From Nitrososphaerota archaeon (lineage in GTDB: Archaea > Thermoproteota > Nitrososphaeria > Nitrososphaerales > JAPUIC01): DNA of 12,423 nucleotides. The position numbers were made by a program, and so were the translations under genes. A model generated the notes under the pieces. That model searched no databases. It saw only the letters and a program-made list of their open reading frames with translations, and was not told the origin of the DNA. The stretch is from NCBI GenBank assembly GCA_027297425.1, contig JAPUIC010000040.1, positions 1 to 12,423 on the forward strand, in the 5' to 3' direction. Positions 1 to 7,690 of this stretch are shown piece after piece (within the stretch, counting starts at the first letter, position 1; each line of letters begins with the position of its first letter).

Positions 1-2640
1 CTCTTCTCCGAAGCTAGGGGTCTATCGAAATTTGATCTAGGCGGAAAGGGAGCGGGCTTGGCAGAGATGACCGGAATAGGTATGCCTGTCCCCCCTGGCT
101 TAACAATTCTTACAAAGGTATGCAGGGATTATTACGCAAACGGTGGGAGGTTACCCGATGGCCTGGAAGACGAAGTGAAGGCAAAGTTGGGGGAAGTAGA
201 GAAGGCCATTGGAAGGAAATTTGGAGATCCAACAGATCCACTTCTTCTTTCCGTTCGCTCTGGAGCACCATTTTCTATGCCCGGAATGATGGATACTATA
301 CTCAATCTAGGGTTGAATGATGAATCAGTCAAGGTTCTCGGCGATCAAACTAACGATCTAAGATTTGCTTATGATAACTATAGGAGGTTTATTCAGATGT
401 TCAGCAAAGTCGTATTGAAATTGGAGGCAGGGAAGTTCGAAGAGCTGATAGTTCGGGAGAAGCAGAAACGGGGTGTGGAACAAGATGTGGATCTCGATAA
501 AGAAGCGATGAGGAATCTAGTAGAAGAGTTCAAAAATTTTGTTAAAGAAGAGACGGGTGACGATTTTCCTCAAAATCCGTGGTTACAAATGAGCATGGCT
601 ATAGGAGCTGTCTTCGACTCGTGGATGAACGAGAGAGCTAAGGAGTATAGAAGAATATACAAGATTTCGGAAGAACTTGGAACAGGGGTGAACATTCAAG
701 TCATGGTCTTCGGGAACAGGGCAGGTATCTCGGGTACAGGTGTTATATTCACTAGAAATCCTTCGACAGGAGATAAGAAGCTCTTCGGTGAATTTTTAAT
801 GAACGCTCAAGGCGAAGATATAGTCTCCGGAGTTAGAACCCCGAGACAGATAGATGATCTGAAGGCTGAGGCTCCGAAGTTGTATAATGAGTTGCTCGAA
901 ATTGCGACTACTCTCGAGAATCACTATCGCGATATGCAGGATATTGAATTTACCATAGATAATGGAATATTACATCTGCTACAAACAAGGACTGGGGTGA
1001 GGACAGCTCTCGCTGCGGTCAAGATGGCGGTAGACATGAAGAAAGAAGGACTAATAGACACTGCAGAGGCACTGAAACGGGTCGAACCACAGCATCTTGA
1101 TCTATTGCTGCATAAGCATATAGATCCGACCAAGAAGATAGATCATATAGCAGAGGGACTACCTGCTTCGCCAGGCGCAGTATCAGGTAAAGCCGTCTTT
1201 GACGTTGCCGAAGCTACTACCTTAGGCAATAAAGGCGAGAAGGTAATTCTAGTTCGGCTAGAAACAATTCCCGAGGATATTCATGGAATGGTAGCCTCTG
1301 AGGGTATGTTGACCAGCAGAGGTGGGATGGCCTGCCACGCAGCACTTGTCGCTAGGGGTATGGGAAAGCCTGCGATAGTGGGCTGTGAGGCCATAAAAAT
1401 AGACCAAGAGAAACAAACTTTCTCTGTAAAGGATGTAGTTGTCTCGAAGGGGGACTTGATAACAATAGATGGAACTACCGGAAGAGTCATCCTTGGAGAG
1501 GTACCCACCATAGAACCCGAGCTCGGGCCTGAACTGAAGGAGCTTTTGGGTTGGGCAGATGATGTGAAAAAGCTCGGCGTTAGAGCTAATGCGGATACGC
1601 CAGAAGGAGCACAGCGAGCCAGGTCATTTGGGGCGGAAGGTATAGGGCTTTGCAGAACTGAGAGGATGTTCAACCTCAGAGATAGGCTTCCGATTGTCCA
1701 AGAAATGATTCTTGCGGATTCTGAAGAGGAGAGGAAGGTGGCTCTCGACAAACTTCTACCGATGCAGAGAGATGACTTCAAAGCAATTTTCAAGGCTATG
1801 GACGGACTCCCTGTGACGATCAGAATGTTAGACTTGCCGCTTCATGAGTTCTTGCCTAGACATGAAGAGTTGATCGCTGAGGTTACCACTGCCAGGTTAG
1901 TAGGTAAGGATTCAGAGGAGTTGAGAAAGAAAGAGAGACTCCTCAAGAAGGTAGAGCAGTTAGTCGAACACAATCCTATGTTGGGCCATCGGGGTTGTAG
2001 ACTCGCAGTAAAATATCCTGAAATTTATGAAATGCAGACTAGAGCAATCTTCGAAGCTGCAGCAGAGCTGAAGAAAGAGAACTGTGTTGTTAAACCGGAG
2101 TTAATGATCCCGTTGTTAAGTGATGCCCGAGAACTCTATTTCCACAGGAAAAATATGGAGAAGATCGCGGATGCTGTGTTAAAACAGGCAGGCGTAGAGA
2201 TCGATTATTTGATAGGTACAATGATCGAAACACCTCGAGCTGCATTAACTGCGGCTAAGGTTGCTGAATTTGCAGATTTCTTCTCTTTCGGGTCCAATGA
2301 TCTCACCCAGACTACCTTTGCATATAGTAGAGATGACGCAGAAGCCAAGTTCATGCCTCTTTATGTAGATAAAGGGCTCCTGCTAGCTAATCCTTTTGAG
2401 ATCCTTGATAGAGAGGGCGTTGGAAAACTCATCCTCATGGCTGTAGAGTCTGGTAGAAGTATCAAGAGTGGGCTAAAAATAGGAATTTGTGGTGAACATG
2501 GTGGTGATCCTGGATCTATTGAGTTCTTCCACCACGCTGGATTAGACTATGTTAGTTGTTCACCTTTTAGAATCCCGATAGCTCGTCTGGCTGCAGCTCA
2601 GATTGCCATAGGCACTGAGAAAGCATCATCCACAGCATAA
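1..2640 (+). CDS. ppdK: Pyruvate, phosphate dikinase (5' end outside window)
   Basis: Interconverts pyruvate + ATP + Pi with phosphoenolpyruvate + AMP + PPi in the cytoplasm. The frame is open back to base 1 and reads LFSEARGLSKFDLGGKGAGL before the TTG at 58. This is the conserved PPDK N-terminal glycine loop, so 58 is not the start; probably only about 5-10 residues are missing. In order it shows the ATP-grasp domain (GEFLMNAQGEDIVSG, DMQDIEFTI, LLQTRTG), the swivelling phosphohistidine domain (GGMACHAALVARGMGKP, His codon 1336-1338) and the PEP/pyruvate barrel (GLCRTERMF, GTMIETPRAAL, FGSNDLTQTTFAYSRDD, and GICGEHGG with the catalytic Cys codon at 2488-2490). The 879 visible residues match a full-length family member. 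Where many PPDKs have Thr-Ser before the catalytic His, this one has Ala-Cys. It is followed by a T-tract and converges with the HIT gene. Identity is very secure. Confidence 0.97.
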   Translation, partial: LFSEARGLSKFDLGGKGAGLAEMTGIGMPVPPGLTILTKVCRDYYANGGRLPDGLEDEVKAKLGEVEKAIGRKFGDPTDPLLLSVRSGAPFSMPGMMDTILNLGLNDESVKVLGDQTNDLRFAYDNYRRFIQMFSKVVLKLEAGKFEELIVREKQKRGVEQDVDLDKEAMRNLVEEFKNFVKEETGDDFPQNPWLQMSMAIGAVFDSWMNERAKEYRRIYKISEELGTGVNIQVMVFGNRAGISGTGVIFTRNPSTGDKKLFGEFLMNAQGEDIVSGVRTPRQIDDLKAEAPKLYNELLEIATTLENHYRDMQDIEFTIDNGILHLLQTRTGVRTALAAVKMAVDMKKEGLIDTAEALKRVEPQHLDLLLHKHIDPTKKIDHIAEGLPASPGAVSGKAVFDVAEATTLGNKGEKVILVRLETIPEDIHGMVASEGMLTSRGGMACHAALVARGMGKPAIVGCEAIKIDQEKQTFSVKDVVVSKGDLITIDGTTGRVILGEVPTIEPELGPELKELLGWADDVKKLGVRANADTPEGAQRARSFGAEGIGLCRTERMFNLRDRLPIVQEMILADSEEERKVALDKLLPMQRDDFKAIFKAMDGLPVTIRMLDLPLHEFLPRHEELIAEVTTARLVGKDSEELRKKERLLKKVEQLVEHNPMLGHRGCRLAVKYPEIYEMQTRAIFEAAAELKKENCVVKPELMIPLLSDARELYFHRKNMEKIADAVLKQAGVEIDYLIGTMIETPRAALTAAKVAEFADFFSFGSNDLTQTTFAYSRDDAEAKFMPLYVDKGLLLANPFEILDREGVGKLILMAVESGRSIKSGLKIGICGEHGGDPGSIEFFHHAGLDYVSCSPFRIPIARLAAAQIAIGTEKASSTA

Positions 2641-2700
2641 CCAATCTTTAGCACATAGTCGTTGCAATACCGAATCTTATATCACGATCAGTGGCGGTAG

Positions 2701-2718
2701 TTTTTTCTCGAGGAAAAA
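2701..2718. terminator. Palindromic bidirectional T-tract terminator
   Basis: The 18 bases form a near-perfect palindrome: TTTTTT, a CTCGAG core and AAAAA, with one T/G mismatch. The plus strand carries T6 (2701-2706), 60 bp after the PPDK stop. The minus strand carries T5 (complement of 2714-2718), 27 bp after the HIT stop. Archaeal RNA polymerase terminates at oligo-T tracts on the non-template strand, so this one element can serve both convergent genes. It is inferred from sequence and position only. Confidence 0.6.
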
Positions 2719-2744
2719 GGTAGAAGTAGGTCGATTTAGACGTA

Positions 2745-3164
2745 TTACCCTACGGTGATTTTCTGCCTTAAGTCTTCTAAGGTTGATTCCTCGGCCTGCA
2801 CCCGTTCTGTGAAGATTGGTTCATTTCCTGGCTTACGTGGAATAAGATGAATATGTACGTGTGGTACGACTTGTCCGGCAACCTTTCCCTCATTTACGAG
2901 TACATTGATACCATCGACCCCTAGTCTCCGCTTTAAGAGCCGAGCAACTTCAGAAGCCGCGATAAAGAGGGAAGCTAGAGTATCATGGTCGAGGTCGGAA
3001 AACAGTTCTATGTGAATTCTCGGGATTACCAAAGTATGGCCTTCCGCGAATGGTCTTATGTCAAGGAAACTCATAGTTCGAGCATCATTATGAATTAGAA
3101 ATGCTGGTGCCTTTCCTTCTTCAATGAGACAGAAAGGACATGAGGGATCGTGATGGAGGTCCAT
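2745..3164 (-). CDS. HIT family nucleotide-binding protein (Hint-like)
   Basis: A 139-residue histidine-triad protein of typical family length. The signature HVHIHLIPR holds His102, His104 and His106; by analogy with HINT1 the middle His is the nucleophile that attacks the alpha-phosphate of nucleoside phosphoramidates or dinucleotides. Cys9 and Cys12 (CPFC), with downstream histidines, resemble the structural zinc site of many prokaryotic members. The motif at 40-48 (AEGHTLVIP) is also characteristic. It is cytoplasmic, with no signal peptide or membrane segment. The ATG lies about 26 bp from the centre of a TATA-like box, so the mRNA is probably leaderless; a stop lies in frame just upstream. 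The true substrate cannot be read from sequence. Family assignment is secure. Confidence 0.93.
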   Translation of the reverse strand: MDLHHDPSCPFCLIEEGKAPAFLIHNDARTMSFLDIRPFAEGHTLVIPRIHIELFSDLDHDTLASLFIAASEVARLLKRRLGVDGINVLVNEGKVAGQVVPHVHIHLIPRKPGNEPIFTERVQAEESTLEDLRQKITVG

Positions 3165-3185
3165 AACTCAAAGCATGGGTATAAG

Positions 3186-3195
3186 CTATATATTT
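3186..3195 (-). promoter_or_regulatory. TATA box for the HIT gene
   Basis: Read on the minus strand this is AAATATATAG. It is centred about 26 bp before the ATG at 3164, which puts transcription start at or next to the start codon. No Shine-Dalgarno sequence is present, consistent with leaderless initiation. Confidence 0.55.
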
Positions 3196-3224
3196 GATAT
3201 CAAGTAGGTTTAACCTTCTTCCTT

Positions 3225-3539
3225 TCATCTCCTGGAATAGAAGCTCGTGCCATCTTTCTTACCCTCAATCAGGTTTCCTGCCTCGATCTGGATCGAAAGC
3301 ATCGCCATTGCATAACTTCTATCGGAAAATAATGACGCTAAAGCTAAGATTCGCCTATCGGGATCTTTCTTACCTCTCATAAAGACCTCCACATCATCTT
3401 CATCTTTGGGGAGCCTATATTTCGTGATGAGCTGGAAGATCTCTGCAAAATTGTAAAAAAGTCCGTCCTCTAATTCGTTGACCCAACTAGTCTTTTTCGG
3501 ATCTAATAATTCGTTTATCTCGTCACGCTTAAGCGGCAT
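3225..3539 (-). CDS. Hypothetical protein, 104 residues, unrecognised
   Basis: I do not recognise this protein. It is a small, highly charged, soluble chain beginning MPLKRDEINELLDPKK. There is an acidic cluster (PKDEDDVEVF, about 44-53), predicted helical stretches (about 23-40 and 62-88), no cysteines, no signal peptide and no membrane segment. It fills the gap between the HIT gene (60 bp away) and the radical SAM gene (51 bp away) on the same strand as both, and it shadows no other gene, so it is probably real. The ATG at 3539 is favoured because an in-frame TGA lies three codons upstream and a TATA-like box lies about 36 bp before it. It could be co-transcribed with amrS. No function is proposed. 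Confidence 0.7.
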   Translation of the reverse strand: MPLKRDEINELLDPKKTSWVNELEDGLFYNFAEIFQLITKYRLPKDEDDVEVFMRGKKDPDRRILALASLFSDRSYAMAMLSIQIEAGNLIEGKKDGTSFYSRR

Positions 3540-3551
3540 ACGCTCTCATAC

Positions 3552-3569
3552 GAGATCGAGTGAGATCGA
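3552..3569. repeat. Short direct repeat in the promoter of the hypothetical gene
   Basis: GAGATCGA occurs at 3552-3559 and again at 3562-3569 on the plus strand, a 10-bp period equal to one helical turn. It sits between the TATA-like box (3571-3579) and the start codon at 3539, where a repressor could bind. It may also be chance. Confidence 0.3.
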
Positions 3570-3570
3570 A

Positions 3571-3579
3571 GATAAAGTT
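3571..3579 (-). promoter_or_regulatory. TATA-like box for the 104-residue protein gene
   Basis: The minus strand reads AACTTTATC about 36 bp before the ATG at 3539, predicting a leader of roughly 10 nt. It is weak, and readthrough from amrS is an alternative. Confidence 0.35.
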
Positions 3580-3590
3580 TTTTCCTAACA

Positions 3591-4655
3591 CTAGATACGA
3601 ATTGGAATGAACCGACTCTCCGCGCTCGAAGGATTTAATGTACCAGTGATGGCTATCTTGTAACCACACCTAAGACATCTGTTTTTGGCATCCATATTCC
3701 ATCCACCAATTTCGAAGCCCAGCCTTTCCACTACTAGTTCACCGCATCCTGGGCAGTATGTATGTTGTGAGGGGTGGTTGGGGACATTACCGATATAGAC
3801 GTAGTTGAGACCAGCATCCTTCCCAATTTGATGGTGTTTTTCCAGAGTTTCGGTGGGCGTCTGGGGTAGGTGCATCAGCTTGTAATCCGGATGGAACCTG
3901 AGGAAATGGACAGGGGTATCTGGACCTAGATTATCAGAGACCCATTTGCAGAGTTTCCTAGCTGCCTCAAGGCTATCTCCCAATTCAGGTATGATCAGAT
4001 CCGTTATCTCGATGTGGATTTTGGTCTTCTGTTTGAGCTCTAATAGAGTTTGATATATCGGCTCGGCATTCTGTATTCCGATATACTTTCTTACGAAGCC
4101 AGTCTCACCGCTCCCCTTAAAGTCGACGGTAATACAATCTAGAAATTCGTTCATCATACATACAGCCTCCTCCGTATCATAACCATTCGAGACGAAGATG
4201 TTGATGAGTCCTTCCTTTCTAGCCAAAACACCTATGTCTCTAGCAAACTCGAGGAATATTGTTGGTTGATTATAGGTATAGGCGATGCCATGTGAACCAT
4301 ACTGCTTAGCCAGATTTACTACCTCCAGTGGCTCTAGGTCCGAGCCCTCAACCTTACGCCGCTGGCTAATGTCGTAATTTTGACAGTAATGACATAGCCA
4401 GTTGCAACCAGTAGTAGCTATCGAGAATATCTTTGTGCCTGGCATGAAGTGGCTGACAGGTTTCTTTTCAATTGGGTCTACATGGCCGGTTATTACTTTT
4501 CCATAAACTAAGAGTTGAAGCTTTCCTCCAACATTAGCCCGTACTCCGCACAAACCTGGCTTGCCATCCGGAATTTGGCAATACCTAGCACAAGCAGTAC
4601 ACCTGACTTTAGCGCCTCCCATTGGCTCATAAAGAATAGCCTCCTTACCAACCAT
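3591..4655 (-). CDS. amrS: AmrS-type radical SAM enzyme (AMMECR1/Memo-associated)
   Basis: A 354-residue cytoplasmic radical SAM protein. Cys84, Cys88 and Cys91 (TGCNWLCHYCQNYDIS) form the CxxxCxxC that binds the SAM-cleaving 4Fe-4S cluster. An N-terminal four-cysteine group (Cys19, 22, 26, 36; CTACARYCQIPDGKPGLCG) and a C-terminal zinc-ribbon-like group (Cys301, 304, 327, 330) match the AmmeMemoRadiSam radical SAM family, also annotated as pyruvate formate-lyase activating enzyme-like. Other family landmarks are GIAYTYNQPTIFLEFARD, FVSNGYDTEEA, ITVDFKG and HFLRFHPDY. In most genomes it is associated with AMMECR1 and Memo genes, but neither lies in this window, and the substrate is not certain. 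It is transcribed divergently from the helicase, probably as a leaderless mRNA. The ATG at 4655 follows a TATA box at the expected distance. Confidence 0.93.
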   Translation of the reverse strand: MVGKEAILYEPMGGAKVRCTACARYCQIPDGKPGLCGVRANVGGKLQLLVYGKVITGHVDPIEKKPVSHFMPGTKIFSIATTGCNWLCHYCQNYDISQRRKVEGSDLEPLEVVNLAKQYGSHGIAYTYNQPTIFLEFARDIGVLARKEGLINIFVSNGYDTEEAVCMMNEFLDCITVDFKGSGETGFVRKYIGIQNAEPIYQTLLELKQKTKIHIEITDLIIPELGDSLEAARKLCKWVSDNLGPDTPVHFLRFHPDYKLMHLPQTPTETLEKHHQIGKDAGLNYVYIGNVPNHPSQHTYCPGCGELVVERLGFEIGGWNMDAKNRCLRCGYKIAITGTLNPSSAESRFIPIRI

Positions 4656-4680
4656 TAAGAAATCAAAAACTCATTGTACG

Positions 4681-4688
4681 CTTTATAG
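4681..4688 (-). promoter_or_regulatory. TATA box for amrS
   Basis: CTATAAAG on the minus strand, preceded by an A-rich BRE-like TTTTCAAA. It is centred about 30 bp before the ATG at 4655, so the transcript should start within a few bases of the start codon. Confidence 0.6.
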
Positions 4689-4737
4689 TTTGAAAATATC
4701 ATTTTTGAAAACATAAACGCATTTAGTGGTCATGAAT

Positions 4738-4746
4738 CTTTAATTG
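4738..4746 (+). promoter_or_regulatory. TATA-like box for the Lhr-type helicase
   Basis: CTTTAATTG, centred about 32 bp before the ATG at 4774, predicts transcription start near 4768. There is no Shine-Dalgarno sequence, so initiation is probably leaderless. Confidence 0.45.
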
Positions 4747-4758
4747 TGTGTCACCGCA

Positions 4759-4773
4759 CTAGATCTTGTCTAG
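4759..4773. promoter_or_regulatory. Inverted repeat touching the helicase start codon
   Basis: CTAGA at 4759-4763 and TCTAG at 4769-4773 are perfect inverted arms separated by TCTTG. The right arm ends at the base before the ATG. This covers the predicted transcription start and could be an operator. A 5-bp arm is short enough to arise by chance. Confidence 0.3.
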
Positions 4774-7620
4774 ATGGCTCAGTCCTCAATATTCAAATCG
4801 TTCTCAGAGACGCTTAGACTCGCGGTTGAATCCAGTGGAATGGTCACCCCTACTCCCCCTCAGGTTTTAGCTTGGCCACATATTGTTGCTGGGGAGAATG
4901 TTTTACTGGTTGCACCAACAGGTACCGGTAAGACTGAGGCAGCACTCTTACCTGCACTAGATCGCCTAATCAGAGCAGGGGGTAGTAGTGCTATCTCGAT
5001 CTTGTACATCACACCAATGCGTGCACTTAACAGAGACATGATGAAGAGGCTAGAGTTTTGGGGTGCGAAGCTTAACCTCGACATTCAAGTGAGGCATGGA
5101 GACACTTCCGCTCAAACAAGGAGAAAGCAATCTCTAAAACCGCCAGATATCTTAATCACGACTCCTGAGACTCTGCAAGCAATACTTCCAGGGACAAGGA
5201 TGAGAGAACATCTGAAGTCTGTAAAAGTGGTTGTTGTGGATGAGGTTCATGCATTGGTGGAAAGTAAAAGAGGTGTACAACTAGTTGTTGGCCTCCAGAG
5301 ACTCGCTAAACTCGCAAATTATCAGCTAGTGGGCCTATCCGCAACGATTGGCGATGTTAAAGAGTGTGGTCGCTTCCTATTTTCAAACGAACCATATAAG
5401 CTCCTTAAAGTCGATATGTCAACGAAGGTCAGATATTCTATCGATTACCCAGTCCCAAGCGAAGCAGATAATCTTCTTTCTCGAGAAATATTTGCTACAT
5501 CGGAATTAGCAGCTCGTCTCTCTGCAATCAATGATCTTCTCGATACGCATGATTCAGTCCTGATCTTCGTAAATAGCAGGACAGTAGCAGAAATGGTAGG
5601 GGAAAAACTAGGGAGAATTCGCAAGGATGTAGCTGTTCATCATGGGTCCCTACCTCGTGAAGAGAGGGAGAGAGTAGAAGAGGCATTCAAAGAAGGTAGA
5701 CTAAAGGCCCTCGTCTGTACGTCAACCCTCGAACTTGGCATTGATGTAGGCTCAGTAGATCTAGTGATTCAATACATGTCACCCAGACAAGTCACCAGTA
5801 TGATTCAGCGAGTGGGAAGATCTGGACATAGTGTCGGTAGAACCTCTGAAGGTGTATTGATTAGCGTATCTACCGATGATATTCTAGAATCTGCAGCGGT
5901 CATTACTGAAGCATTGGACGGCAAATTGGAAAAAACAAGACCATTCATCAATAGCCTGGATGTCCTGGCACACCAGATCGTTGGTTATCTGATGGACTTT
6001 GAATCCATAGATGAGAAAGATCTCCTAGGGGAGCTGAAGAAAACACATCCATACCGAGGATTGGAAGGAGATGTACTCAGAAGAGTCATAAATTATCTTG
6101 CAAGCTTGGGAAAATTATGGGTCCAAGGTGATGTCCTGAAGAGGAACAGAGCTTCTAGAGAATATTATTACGAAAACCTCTCAATGATTCCAGATGAAAC
6201 AAGGTATATGGTCATAGATCTTTCTTCCGATCAAAGAGTAGGAATTCTTGGCGAAGAATTCATGTTGTTCAAAGCACGTATTGGTCTACATTTTATCTGC
6301 AAGGGGAAAGTTTGGCAGATAGAAAAAATCTCAGATGACCATAAGGTATTCGTAACTCCTTCAGATGATCCACTAGCAGCCGTACCTGCTTGGGATGGAG
6401 AGATGCTTCCTATTCCTTATCAATTAGCACAGAGAGTGGGCTACACTCGGAGGGCCATCTCTGACGCTCTTGAACTATCACCTGTTCAGAGTGTAGTAGA
6501 AGATCTACAGACAATATTTCCCGCTCCAATCCGAGCTCGTCAGAAAGTAATCGAAGAGATAATGGAACATAAACAGATGAGGGCACCGGTTCCCTCTGAC
6601 CGCCTAGTGCTTGTTGAAGGATTTCAAAAGTACCTCATTATTCATACCTGCTTTGGAGAAGGGGTCAACAGGGCTATTGCATTAGTCTCAGAAGAGATAC
6701 TTTCACGAAAGGGTCTTGTGAGATTATGGTGGACAGATGCATACCGGATACTAATCGAGCTAACGGTAGACGCTTCGGAGCTCGATCTAGATCTAATATG
6801 TTCTCAACTCCTACATCTTCCTTTTGAGGAATTTGAGAGGACCTTCAATATCGCAGTTCAAAGGAACTTTCCGTTCCCAAACCGTCTAAAGTCGATAGGA
6901 GAGCGTTTTGGAGCCCTGAAACGAGGGAAGTTAATCTCGCATCCTAACTTATGTTCACTACCCACCAGGTTTGAAAATACTCCAATATTTGAGGAGGCGA
7001 TACAAGAAATGCATAGAGACCTGATTTCTATGGAAGATACTCAGGCAGTTATCCAGTCCATCACAGCAGGGGACATTAGAGTACAGTCATTTCAAGCCGA
7101 TGAGAATCCTACGCCTATCGCTTATCATATTCTCTATCGGTATATGGACGTTCCTGAGTTAGTAGCCACTGAAACAATCCTAAAGTCATCGGTCGATAGA
7201 ATGAGAGCATCGATCTATTCTACTCAAGTTGATCTAGTCTGTTTTAAATGCGGAAACATCCAGCATTCAGAACTTATTGGTTCTATGCCTAATGAGCCAT
7301 TTTGTCCCAAATGCGCTTCAAAGCTGATAGCACCTTGTTTTTGGTACTCTAAATTAACCAATTCGTCTCTAAAAAAGAAGCTGAACCACGAGGAGCTTTC
7401 GAAGGATGAAATTTTGGAACTTTCAAAGGCCAGGAGAGCAGCAGACCTAGTTCTGGCATATGGTAAGGCAGCGATAATTGCCCAAGCAGTATACGGGATC
7501 GGTCCTCAAACGGCGTCTAAGGTCCTAGCTAAGATGCACGACGATGAAGAGTCGTTCTATCGAGACCTTCTTGAGTCTAAGCTCAAGTTCATTTCTACAA
7601 GGCCCTTTTGGAGTAAGTAG
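4774..7620 (+). CDS. lhr: Lhr-type superfamily 2 helicase with C-terminal zinc-binding motif
   Basis: A 948-residue ATP-dependent DNA/RNA helicase of the Lhr (large helicase-related) family. RecA domain 1 has motif I APTGTGKT (47-54), DEVH (156-159) and SAT (189-191). RecA domain 2 has FVNSR (265-269), CTSTLELGIDVG (315-326) and QRVGRSGH (345-352). A winged-helix and Lhr-core region follows. A CxxC-x17-CxxC site (Cys823, 826, 844, 847) probably binds zinc, and a helix-hairpin-helix-like GIGPQTASKVL lies near 906-916. The Cys motif suggests the archaeal aLhr1-like subgroup, recalled from the literature and not tested. Related proteins unwind or anneal nucleic acid in repair. The ATG is fixed by an in-frame TAG immediately upstream. 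It converges with ubiD; the 70-bp gap (7621-7690) holds only short T-tracts and no clear terminator. Confidence 0.94.
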   Translation: MAQSSIFKSFSETLRLAVESSGMVTPTPPQVLAWPHIVAGENVLLVAPTGTGKTEAALLPALDRLIRAGGSSAISILYITPMRALNRDMMKRLEFWGAKLNLDIQVRHGDTSAQTRRKQSLKPPDILITTPETLQAILPGTRMREHLKSVKVVVVDEVHALVESKRGVQLVVGLQRLAKLANYQLVGLSATIGDVKECGRFLFSNEPYKLLKVDMSTKVRYSIDYPVPSEADNLLSREIFATSELAARLSAINDLLDTHDSVLIFVNSRTVAEMVGEKLGRIRKDVAVHHGSLPREERERVEEAFKEGRLKALVCTSTLELGIDVGSVDLVIQYMSPRQVTSMIQRVGRSGHSVGRTSEGVLISVSTDDILESAAVITEALDGKLEKTRPFINSLDVLAHQIVGYLMDFESIDEKDLLGELKKTHPYRGLEGDVLRRVINYLASLGKLWVQGDVLKRNRASREYYYENLSMIPDETRYMVIDLSSDQRVGILGEEFMLFKARIGLHFICKGKVWQIEKISDDHKVFVTPSDDPLAAVPAWDGEMLPIPYQLAQRVGYTRRAISDALELSPVQSVVEDLQTIFPAPIRARQKVIEEIMEHKQMRAPVPSDRLVLVEGFQKYLIIHTCFGEGVNRAIALVSEEILSRKGLVRLWWTDAYRILIELTVDASELDLDLICSQLLHLPFEEFERTFNIAVQRNFPFPNRLKSIGERFGALKRGKLISHPNLCSLPTRFENTPIFEEAIQEMHRDLISMEDTQAVIQSITAGDIRVQSFQADENPTPIAYHILYRYMDVPELVATETILKSSVDRMRASIYSTQVDLVCFKCGNIQHSELIGSMPNEPFCPKCASKLIAPCFWYSKLTNSSLKKKLNHEELSKDEILELSKARRAADLVLAYGKAAIIAQAVYGIGPQTASKVLAKMHDDEESFYRDLLESKLKFISTRPFWSK

Positions 7621-7690
7621 AAAAGACGGTGTTTCCTCTTTATCTCGTTTATTACCTAGGTTTCTTTAGATATAATTAGTAACTACTATC

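Noticed and set aside
1281..1793. 170-residue minus-strand open frame inside PPDK
   Set aside because: It is fully antisense to conserved PPDK domains, rich in Ser/Leu/Pro as expected of a shadow, and has no family motifs.
3120..3228. Small minus-strand frame starting at an ATG overlapping the TGA of the 104-residue gene
   Set aside because: The AGGAG before it looks inviting, but the frame is out of register with the HIT protein and stops shortly after entering it.
7621..7690. Terminator between the helicase and UbiD genes
   Set aside because: Only T3-T5 tracts without a strong run or hairpin are present, so I do not call a terminator.
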